A program made the translations under genes and the position numbers. This document shows positions 43,055 through 51,700 of a stretch of 64,000 bases of DNA, one piece after another (position 1 is the stretch's first letter; every line of letters begins with the position of its first letter). Below the pieces are notes generated by a model. It made no database searches, was not told the origin of the DNA, and worked only from the letters and a program-made list of their open reading frames with translations. The stretch covers positions 44,194 to 108,193 of the forward strand of contig CALHDG010000027.1 of NCBI GenBank assembly GCA_938023075.1, given 5' to 3'. This DNA comes from an uncultured Chitinophagales bacterium (GTDB taxonomy: Bacteria; Bacteroidota; Bacteroidia; Chitinophagales; JAHDHT01).

Positions 43055-43175
43055 TAGCCCCGATAGTAACGGTTATGCTGCTTGAAGCGATGATGATGTA
43101 GCCTAGCCGCAGCATTTGAGTGGATAGCGGGGAGCTCGTTTATCAATACCTCTTAATGTTTCGCTTCTAAAAAAA
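43055..43175 (+). repeat. dispersed hairpin repeat, copy G
   Basis: Frame AGCCCCGATAGTAACGGTT and TTGAGTGGATAGCGGGGAGC, perfect 7-bp inner stem ATGCTGC (43075-43081) / GCAGCAT (43109-43115), tail ATGTTTCGCTTCTAAAAAA at 43157-43175. Confidence 0.88.
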
Positions 43176-43216
43176 GATATAGTTAAATTTACTCAAATAG
43201 AATTGGTTTGATGATT

Positions 43217-45262
43217 TTATGGTTGAACCGTATTGATTTGATATTCTGAAAAGCGGCTATTTTTCTGGTAAATTAGTATAGTGGTATCCACGCTATTTTC
43301 ACAGGCAGTTCCACTATTTTGGGTATAGTATATTTTGCTTAAACCGGTAGATAAGCCATTTGGGTTGAAGCTATTCTGCTGCACACCATTACCGGTAAAC
43401 TCGCCTCCTTGCGGCAAGCCGGTTATGGGGTAAGTAGTTCTATTGTCAATAATTGGTGGTAAGCCCATTATTTCAAGGTTATCGACACTGCTATTGCCAA
43501 ACTGAATATGTGTTTTTGTTAGATCGGTATAGCAGGTGCGATTTGCCAATTGCAACTCCCAATCATAAAAATAATAGTAAAACAATTCTCCAAAATTGGT
43601 TCCTTTAATTTTTACAATACCTGGTACTTCATAGGGGTATTGTACATTGTTTTTATTTCTATAAAAGCCTGGATGTGATTGGCATTGTATTTTATAGTTG
43701 ATGCCCATATTGAGTTGAAAGTTTAGGACCGCTCTATCTTCGCCACTATTAATGAAAACAGTTTTCTGATAAATTAACTCATCATGTTTATCTAAAATTT
43801 GAAATGTGCGATCGCCACTGTTATCGGCATAAGTTTTTATAGAAACCAATGTAAATGGTGTTAACACATCAAAAATTAACTGGCCATTATAAGCTGCTCC
43901 ATTAATAGCTGTACTGCCGCTTAGGTTATTTGGCATACCGGCATTAATTTGTTCGCCTGGTATAAAAACTTCTTCCTTAATCCAATAGGTAGTTAAGGTA
44001 TCTATTAAGGGCGTTTGAAAGGTATTGCCCATATTGATCAGATTGTTAGCGGTAGAATCGTTGAACCATAAAATTGGTCCACCAAAATTATTGCTGGCTG
44101 TTAAGGTTAATTGTTCTGGTGTGCAAATTGAAAGGGTATCTATAGTTGTTGGGGCAATTAAAGTATCTTGTGTAAAAATAATTGTATCGGTATAAATGGT
44201 GCCGCAATCAACTTCAATAGCACAAAAATAACTGCCTGGTTCGGCAACTTCTATACTTGGCAAGGTGTCTCCGGTTGACCATAAAAAGCTATTTCCATAG
44301 TTTGCTGAAAGTGTTGCTGTTTCACCATCACATAAAATTTTAGAGCCTTGTAACTCTAAGGCTTCTTCTTGTTTTTCACTTTGCTCTCTTAACACTAAAT
44401 CGGCAACTACAATATTATTGTTTTCATTACTCTCTAAAAAGTGATTTAGCGGATCTATTTCTACCACTACTTTATAGTTTCCATTACAGGTTCCTTGTGG
44501 TATGTCTATTTCCATACCTGATAAGTCATTAAAATATATGTCTGTCCATCCTACCGAAATCCCTTGATTTGTTTGACCACAACTATACTCGCCACCACCT
44601 AAACCATAGTTAGGTATGGTACTACTTCCGTCTAATATGTTGTTATTTTCATCTCTGCAATAGCCGGTATATTGTCCACATCTTCCATAGTCCATCAAAC
44701 AAAAGCCCAGTTTTACTCCATTACCTATTATGGCCCAATCGGTTGGTAACAAACCGGGTACTTGCTTTCTAATAGTGTAATAGCCCCAATCATCTACATG
44801 CATATGGTTGTGCCCGGGGTGATAAGTCATGGCTCCTGCTTCTCTAATATAGCTGGTCATCGTATCATTTTGTTTACGGTATACCTTTTGGTAAATTAAG
44901 TTTTTAGGCTCAGCCCCATCTGGACAGGTAAAAGATGTGTTTAGGTTATGTTCAAAAGTATCTAAGCCACAAACATATAGATTGCTTGGCTCAACTCTTA
45001 ATGGACCATACCCAATGTTTGGTGTAGATACTGATATCTCTAACTGCCCCACTATTTCGAACAGATGGCTTTCATCTTCTAAAAGATCAACTGAAATACT
45101 AATATCTGGTAACAGATCACAATATTGTGTTCCATCTGCACAAACACAACCCGATGCATTACTGGTTGTACAAATTTGAGCAATTGAGAAATGCATTAAC
45201 ACCAGCACGTTTAACAGTGTTAGACATAGACTAAGGAATTTTTTTTGTGTGCTCATAGACAA
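43217..45262 (-). CDS. lysyl-oxidase-like secreted protein, copy 2
   Basis: 681 residues with signal peptide (CLTLLNVLVLMHFSIAQ). The N-terminal lysyl-oxidase domain (about 45-290) has the copper-site motif TYHPGHNHMHVDDWGYYTI, the KLGFCLMDYGRCG segment with the Lys that aligns with the quinone-cofactor Lys of animal LOX, and QGISVGWTDIYFNDLSG. The partner Tyr is not evident at the aligned position. Ig-like domains follow (SANYGNSFLWSTGDTLPSIE), then a jelly-roll-like part and the common C-terminal module. It ends NTVQP with no T9SS domain. It is 19 bp downstream of its paralogue. Confidence 0.85.
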   Translation of the reverse strand: MSMSTQKKFLSLCLTLLNVLVLMHFSIAQICTTSNASGCVCADGTQYCDLLPDISISVDLLEDESHLFEIVGQLEISVSTPNIGYGPLRVEPSNLYVCGLDTFEHNLNTSFTCPDGAEPKNLIYQKVYRKQNDTMTSYIREAGAMTYHPGHNHMHVDDWGYYTIRKQVPGLLPTDWAIIGNGVKLGFCLMDYGRCGQYTGYCRDENNNILDGSSTIPNYGLGGGEYSCGQTNQGISVGWTDIYFNDLSGMEIDIPQGTCNGNYKVVVEIDPLNHFLESNENNNIVVADLVLREQSEKQEEALELQGSKILCDGETATLSANYGNSFLWSTGDTLPSIEVAEPGSYFCAIEVDCGTIYTDTIIFTQDTLIAPTTIDTLSICTPEQLTLTASNNFGGPILWFNDSTANNLINMGNTFQTPLIDTLTTYWIKEEVFIPGEQINAGMPNNLSGSTAINGAAYNGQLIFDVLTPFTLVSIKTYADNSGDRTFQILDKHDELIYQKTVFINSGEDRAVLNFQLNMGINYKIQCQSHPGFYRNKNNVQYPYEVPGIVKIKGTNFGELFYYYFYDWELQLANRTCYTDLTKTHIQFGNSSVDNLEIMGLPPIIDNRTTYPITGLPQGGEFTGNGVQQNSFNPNGLSTGLSKIYYTQNSGTACENSVDTTILIYQKNSRFSEYQINTVQP

Positions 45263-45281
45263 CTATTTATTTATTAACATT

Positions 45282-47297
45282 TTATGGTGCTATGGTTCCA
45301 AGATTGTAGTTTACAAAGTTAAAATCAATTGTGTAAACCAGTATGCTTTCTGTTGTACTAATCTCGCAATTGTCATCTGTTGTATAGGTATAGGTAATAT
45401 CGTGCAAGCCTAAATCAACTACTGCCGGATTGAAGTTATTAAATATTACTCCGTTGCCTGAAAAAACGCCTCCTGCCGGTGAGCCGGTCAATGATAAGGT
45501 TTCTGTGGTTTTTATTCTAAAGGGCAAATCAACAATATCTACTTCTACGCTAGCTTCTTCAACTAGCACTTGTATTTCTTTCAAATTTGTTAAACAAGTA
45601 CGATCACTTAATTCAACTTCCCAATTATAAAAATAAAAATAAAAAGAATCGCTAACATTAGAACCATGAATACTTAGTATATCTGGCAACTCATATGGAA
45701 ATAATACATTTACATTGTTTCTATGAAATCCTGGGTGATTTAAACATCCGAGTGTATAATTTTCGCCTACTTCAATCAAGTCGAAGTTTACAAAAACTCT
45801 GCTTATACCTGCTGGTACATGTACTGGTTTCGCTTGTATTAGTTCTTCATTAATATCTCGTATTTCAAATTCTCTAACACCGGCTGTATCCGCGTGTACA
45901 ACAAAAGATTTTAATTTAAACGGTGTGTATACATCAAACACTAGCTTTCCATTATATTCAATTGCATTAATTGCTGAAATATCAAAGTCTTCAATTTGCG
46001 GCGAATTGAAATAGGTTTCACCCGGTACATTTACCTCGTTTTGTACCCAATAACTTTGTGAGCTATTCAATAGCTCAGTTGTATAAGTATTTCCTGTACC
46101 AATTAAATTCGTTCCTAAAGAGTCATCATACCAAAAACTAGTGTCGCTTGTAGATTCTAAAACTACTTCTTGTGGTCCACAAATTTCTACTATTGTTGAT
46201 TCAGTTTCTGTTTCAAGTATAAGGTCTTCTTGATTTATTTGAATTGGACGGCTACTTATAATGCCACAGTCTGTAACAATATCGCAGGTATAAACACCTG
46301 GTGAAGTGACTGTAATGCTTTGAGTTGTTTCACCATTAGACCAATTGTAACTGTCTCCAAAACGAGCTGTTAAGCTTACCGAAGAACCACTACATAATTT
46401 AGTGCTTCCGTCAATTTTTATTGCCGTAGTTGGAGACTTACTTTGTTTAGTTAATGTTATTGGAACCACAACCACGTTATTTTCTTCATTTTTCTCTAAA
46501 AAATTATTTTTTGGGTCAATGTGTACCACCGCCATATAATTACCATTGCATACTTCTTCTGGTATATTGACATACATTTCTGGTAAGTTATGATAATAGA
46601 TATCTGTCCAACCTACTGAAATACCCTGAAAAGAAGTACCGCAAGTAAACATACCGCCCCCTAAACCTGCATTAGGTAAATTATTTGTGATCACGTTATT
46701 CTGATGATCTCTGCAATGCCCATAAAAAGTTTCGCAGGCTCCAAAATCCATTAAACAAAAGCCTAACTTGCTGCCTTCGCCAATTATTGGCCAGGTAAGC
46801 GGGTCGGTACCTGGTATTTCCTCTCGTATAGTATATTCTCCCCAATCATCTACGTGCATATGATTATGGGTTGGATGATAGGTCATTGTTCCTGCATCTC
46901 TTTCATAATAAAACATGTCATCACCGCGCTTTTGATAAATACGTTGTTTAACTAATTGTTTTGCTTCACCTCCATCAGGACAATAAAAGGCTCCATTATT
47001 AGGGTTTAAAATGGTATCGGTTCCACAAACAAACCAATCTGTTGGTATTACCCGCAGTGGTCCATCACCAATATTAGGTGTAGAAACCGAGATATATTTA
47101 ATACCAATCTCTTCGGGATTGAAATGTGGGCTCATCAATAAATCTTTTGCTACGGTAATATCGGGCAGAAGATCGCAAGTTGACGTATTATCGCTGCATA
47201 AACAACCTGTGGCATCGGTAACGGTGCAAGGTTGAGCAATAATTAAATTGAAAAATGGCAGGGAGGTAATTAAGATCAATACAAGAATACGTTGCAT
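45282..47297 (-). CDS. lysyl-oxidase-like secreted protein, copy 1
   Basis: A 671-residue paralogue of the next gene. Signal peptide (LVLILITSLPFFNLIIAQ); lysyl-oxidase domain with MTYHPTHNHMHVDDWGEYTI, SKLGFCLMDFGACETFYGHC and FQGISVGWTDIYYHNLPEM. It then has an Ig-like segment (SYNWSNGETTQSITVTSPGV) and the C-terminal module LSLTGSPAGGVFSGNGVIFN ending FVNYNLGTIAP. Animal LOX oxidises Lys side chains for cross-linking; bacterial homologues have been shown to oxidise amines, but their targets are unknown. The pair sits between an exported protease and the PorP/adhesin genes, so an extracellular surface role is likely. Confidence 0.87.
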   Translation of the reverse strand: MQRILVLILITSLPFFNLIIAQPCTVTDATGCLCSDNTSTCDLLPDITVAKDLLMSPHFNPEEIGIKYISVSTPNIGDGPLRVIPTDWFVCGTDTILNPNNGAFYCPDGGEAKQLVKQRIYQKRGDDMFYYERDAGTMTYHPTHNHMHVDDWGEYTIREEIPGTDPLTWPIIGEGSKLGFCLMDFGACETFYGHCRDHQNNVITNNLPNAGLGGGMFTCGTSFQGISVGWTDIYYHNLPEMYVNIPEEVCNGNYMAVVHIDPKNNFLEKNEENNVVVVPITLTKQSKSPTTAIKIDGSTKLCSGSSVSLTARFGDSYNWSNGETTQSITVTSPGVYTCDIVTDCGIISSRPIQINQEDLILETETESTIVEICGPQEVVLESTSDTSFWYDDSLGTNLIGTGNTYTTELLNSSQSYWVQNEVNVPGETYFNSPQIEDFDISAINAIEYNGKLVFDVYTPFKLKSFVVHADTAGVREFEIRDINEELIQAKPVHVPAGISRVFVNFDLIEVGENYTLGCLNHPGFHRNNVNVLFPYELPDILSIHGSNVSDSFYFYFYNWEVELSDRTCLTNLKEIQVLVEEASVEVDIVDLPFRIKTTETLSLTGSPAGGVFSGNGVIFNNFNPAVVDLGLHDITYTYTTDDNCEISTTESILVYTIDFNFVNYNLGTIAP

Positions 47298-47356
47298 CTA
47301 TTGTGTAAAATTTGTTTAAAATTAGAACTAAAACGAACCAATAGCAAGTTCAGCCC

Positions 47357-47386
47357 AAAAAAAAAGCCGCCAAAATAGGCGGCTTT
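47357..47386 (-). terminator. intrinsic terminator of the PorP/SprF gene
   Basis: On the minus strand, AAAGCCGCC and GGCGGCTTT form a perfect 9-bp stem (47363-47371 / 47378-47386) with a 6-nt loop, followed by a T-run (nine As on the plus strand at 47357-47365). Confidence 0.85.
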
Positions 47387-47406
47387 GTCATATCTTATAA
47401 TATACG

Positions 47407-48387
47407 TTAGAAATATCTCGGAGTTAGTACTCTAGATTTTTCTCTGTATACATCGTATCCAACCATAATTTCGTGAGACCCTCTGCTTATGCCTGCCAAT
47501 TGTGTCATTGGTATATCATAAGCATAACCTATTCTAAATCTTCTGTTAAATTGATACTCTAACAATAGATCAACTGATTCTAAAATATCATCTCCCGAAC
47601 CCGTTCTAACAGCAGCACCTAACCATAAAGCATCGTTAAAAAGTATATGTGCAGTTACATCAACTTGTATTGGTGCCTGTATGCTGCCTTCAGGAGCATC
47701 TTCCGCGTCTACAGGTTCAACATATTTAACTAAGGCAGTTGGTCTGAATTTAATATTATCACCTAATGGCAGTATTAAACCTGTAGTGGCATAATAATGT
47801 CTGGTTTGCGTAAATAATTCTAAATCTGTTCCTTTACTATCAATCGTATTATTTAAAATATGTGGTACACCTATGCCAAGAAAGAAATAATCTGAATAAT
47901 AGTAAGCACCAACACCAAAGTTTGGAGCTGTACCAGATACATTTTCAGAAAAAGTAGGATCAAACTCATTATCTAAAGTGCCCAAAATATCTTGTAGATT
48001 ATCATTAAAGTTTAAAATGCCTCCTTGAATACCCAAAGATAATTTACCTCTGTTAAAAGGAATATGATAAGCATAACTAACATAGGCTCTTAACCGCTTT
48101 TGTACCCCTAACTCATCATTTTCAACCATTATACCTATGGCAGAATTTCTTTGTCCCATGGGACCGTGAGCAGCTATACTATAAGTTGTAGGCGACCCAT
48201 CAATACCTGTCCATTGGTTTCTGTAAATAAAAGTTGAACTAAACGCCCCCCTACTGCCTGCATAAGCCGGGTTATAAACCATGGGCTGAAACATATGTTG
48301 AGTATACATTGCATCTTGTTGGGCAAAAGCATCTTTTATAAAGAGCAAACTCAACAATACAAAGCAACTTGTGATTATTTTATTCAT
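47407..48387 (-). CDS. PorP/SprF family type IX secretion outer-membrane protein
   Basis: 326 residues. Signal peptide (SCFVLLSLLFIKDAFAQ) and the family start QDAMYTQHMFQPMVYNPAYAG, then GSRGAFSSTFIYRNQWTGIDG and FRPTALVKYVEPVD; the end GSHEIMVGYDVYREKSRVLT is a beta-strand-rich barrel. In Flavobacterium, SprF is needed for secretion of its partner adhesin SprB, and sprF lies directly downstream of sprB. Here the gene follows the giant adhesin by 75 bp with a hairpin between, so it is the likely dedicated surface-attachment partner. Confidence 0.93.
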   Translation of the reverse strand: MNKIITSCFVLLSLLFIKDAFAQQDAMYTQHMFQPMVYNPAYAGSRGAFSSTFIYRNQWTGIDGSPTTYSIAAHGPMGQRNSAIGIMVENDELGVQKRLRAYVSYAYHIPFNRGKLSLGIQGGILNFNDNLQDILGTLDNEFDPTFSENVSGTAPNFGVGAYYYSDYFFLGIGVPHILNNTIDSKGTDLELFTQTRHYYATTGLILPLGDNIKFRPTALVKYVEPVDAEDAPEGSIQAPIQVDVTAHILFNDALWLGAAVRTGSGDDILESVDLLLEYQFNRRFRIGYAYDIPMTQLAGISRGSHEIMVGYDVYREKSRVLTPRYF

Positions 48388-48420
48388 TTTATTTATTATC
48401 TAGTTTTTTTTAAAAGAAAT

Positions 48421-48449
48421 AACCAAAGGCTATTAGTAAGCCTTTGGTT
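48421..48449 (-). terminator. hairpin between adhesin and porP/sprF genes
   Basis: AACCAAAGGC (48421-48430) and GCCTTTGGTT (48440-48449) form a perfect 10-bp stem, 13 bp after the adhesin stop. The following T-run on the minus strand is weak, so it may attenuate rather than stop transcription into porP/sprF. Confidence 0.65.
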
Positions 48450-48461
48450 ACCTTATTTTAT

Positions 48462-48765
48462 TTATCTTCTTATTTCAATATATCCGGTTTCAACCTCTTC
48501 TGTTTCTGTACCTCTATCAAAGGTAATTTGGAAGAAGTAAGTACCTTCTGGCAATGCCTTTCCGGTTTCTTGCCATTCACCAGCCCACGGATTAGTTACA
48601 TCGTACTCTTTAACAGAGTATACAACGTTACCCCATCTGTTATAGATTATAACTTCTGGTGTTGTATCCGTACAACCTTCAGTGAATTTGATTTTGAAAT
48701 CGTCATTAATTGAATCATTGTTAGGAGATATACCTTTTGGTATACTTCTTTCACAAGCTAAAGAA
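48462..48765 (-). other. T9SS type B (CHU_C) C-terminal sorting domain of the adhesin
   Basis: About 100 residues starting ACERSIPKGISPNNDSINDD and containing IYNRWGNVVYSV, LPEGTYFFQITF and the end TGYIEIRR. This is the gliding-motility-associated C-terminal domain that directs the protein through T9SS. Confidence 0.92.
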
Positions 48766-51700
48766 GCATTAACAGTTATCTCAACAGTTGCAGTTGCTGT
48801 ATTATCATTAGCATCGGTAACTTCGTATTCAAAGCTGTCTGTACCAATAAATCCTTCTACTGGCGTATACTCAATAGTACCATCTGCAGTAATAACCACT
48901 GATCCATTTGCTGGTTCAACTGTTATTTGTGTCAACTCTAAAGCTTCTACTGAAGTATCGTTGGCTAATACATCTACAATAACTGATGCACCTTCGGTAG
49001 TTTCAGCAAAGTCTGGTAAGGCTTCAATAGCTATACTCTCTTCCACTGTAATATATACCCAAGCAGTATCTGTATTTCCATTAATATCGGTAATTACATA
49101 CTGTAATGCATCTGTTCCTGTATAACCTTCTGCCGGTGTGTATATAATTTGATCTCCTTCAATTGAAGCAGTGCCGTTCTCTGGAGCAGTAATGATTTCT
49201 ACAATGGTAATGGCATCCGCTTCCGGATCACTATCATTATCAATTACCGTTAAAGAACTTTGTGCATCTTGAGGTACTGTAAAGTTATCATCAGTAGCCT
49301 GTGGCGCCTGATTAACTTTTTCAGTTACATCAATTACTACTTCAATAGTAGTACAAGCACCTGAATCATCACAAGCTTCGTATATAATGGCATCTGTACC
49401 TATGAAATCTTCATCTGGAGTATATACTAAGCAATCACCATTCATTTCAACTGAACCGTTAATAGGTTGCTCAGATATGGTAATGCTTACTTCATCTCCA
49501 TTCGGATCAATTGCTCCAATGCAAGTTTCATCAGAAGTTGTATTGGTTTCGATACTTAAGGCTATGTCGCTAATTTGCTCACCATCTTCATTTACAAAGT
49601 ATGGAGCTAAGTTTTGGTTGCTTAGAACAATGTCAATTTGCATTTGTTCGCAGTTTCCAAATTCATCGCAAACTTCAATAACTAAACTATCGTTACCTGA
49701 CTCATCACCTGCTTGATATACTAAGCAGTTGTCCTCATCTAATGATAAAGCTCCCATAGTTGGGCTTTCTACGATGTTGTAGATGATTTCATCACCATCA
49801 GGATCAGATACATCTAAACATAATACAAGCTCGTTACCTGTAGCAGCTTCTTGTGTCATTTCTGTCACATCTGGTCTGAACACTGGTGCTGAGTTTCTGG
49901 ATACTGTAACACATAATTCTGCATTAGAGGTTGCTCCATTATCGCAAGCTACCGTATATTCAAAACAGTCTGTACCTTCAAAATTAACATTTGCTTGATA
50001 TACAATTTCGCCATTCACTATAAAGGCTTCACCATTTTCTGGTGTAGAAATTGTAACTAAGCTCAAGCCAGTACCGATATCATTATTAATTACATCTGAA
50101 GCTACGATCATACCTGAATAAGTACTAGCGCTATCATTAGTACCTGCACTACAAGTATTTTCTCCACCTGTTTCTCCTGGATTAGGAGTTGGTGGTCCGC
50201 CACCTGTGTTGTCACCACCACCTGTGTTGTCGCCGCCACCTGTGTTGTCGCCACCACCTGTGTTGTCACCACCACCTGTGTTGTCGCCGCCACCTGTGTT
50301 GTCACCACCACCTGTGTTGTCGCCACCACCTGTGTTATCGCCACCACCTGGTAATTCTGGCTGTCCTGGTCCGTCGCCAATAAAGGCTACTACCGTTGTA
50401 GTATTACATAATACCGGATTACCATCATCACAATAGGTAACATCTATTTCAATTAGTCCCATATAACCTGGTAAAGCAGTAAACTCAAAGCAATTAGCTG
50501 AAGTCTGCTCTAATTGACAATCAAATAAAGTTGTTAAATCTGTAATCATTACGAAGTCGCCTTCATCATCAATAAATGTTAAGCATACTTCAGTTGGTGT
50601 TATTGGTGCTACTGTGCCAATATCAACCATATCAGTAGGTGTGTAAGGTGGTGTATTGCCCGCAGGCTCTTCATCACATTCCACATCAAATGTTGCTTTT
50701 ATACTTCCGCATAATGCAGGTGTACAACTATTACAATAAGTAATATCAACAACTGCCTCGCCATCAAAACCTGGTAGTGCTACAAATGTGAAACAAGAAC
50801 CATCAACCTCTATTGAACAATTGAAAGTATGCTGTGCATCTACAATGGTTATAGGAGAGTTTTGTGGATCCATAACACCATAGTCTTCTAAACAAACAGT
50901 AATTGGCGTTGCTGCATCAATACAGCCAAAGTCAATAGTTGGTGGTCCAAACGGTGCACTGCACGTTGGAGGACCTGTTACGGTTACATTAACACAATCT
51001 GAATCATCTTCACCATTGAAACCATTGCCTGGTGTAGAGTCTACATCCATTTCATTGGCTGTTGCAACTTCTGCACAGTTTTGGAAAGAGCATTCTACTC
51101 GAACAGTTATTACTATTTGTGCTCTTCCTTGAGCAGCTACAATTCCAACATTCCATATACCTGTATTAGGATCATAACTAACACCATCATTATATTCTGG
51201 CAAGTATGTAACACATTCTGGTAACGGATCATAAACAGTAACACCTGTGGCTACATCTGGTCCATTATTTATTACATCAATTACAAACACTACTAAGTCG
51301 CCAATTTGAACTGTTGATGGAGAAACTTGTTTAGTTAATTCAAGATCAATATTAGCCGACATTGGGAAAACTGTTGCCGCACCTTCATCATCTTCGCCTG
51401 GTGTAATTCCATTATTGTTACCCGGTGTAGAATCTGGATCTACTTCGTTTACTGTTGCTACTTGAGCAAAGTTAGTGATTGAAGCAGCAGCTCCAATTAC
51501 CGTAGTTCTAATAATTATACTAGTAGAAGAATTGGCAGCAATAGTTCCAATATTCCATATTCCGGTAGCCGCATTATATGTGCCACCTGAATTATCGTTT
51601 ACATATTGAAGTGATGCCGGTAAATTATCTGAAACTGTAACACCTGTAGCAGCGGCAGGTCCAGCATTCGATACGGTTATCGTCCATAACACATCCTCTC

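Larger units (their letters stand above)
42674..43216. other. composite repeat block
   Basis: Gene-free. Contains a 38-bp exact direct repeat at 42749-42786 and 43020-43057 (starts AGCCAAGTTG, ends AAAGTTTAG), repeat X copy 2 (42788-42977), and hairpin repeat copy G (43055-43175). Confidence 0.8.

Noticed and set aside
50198..50350. Possible CRISPR-like array
   Set aside because: Units are contiguous 18-bp in-frame repeats without spacers and encode a GGGDNT linker.
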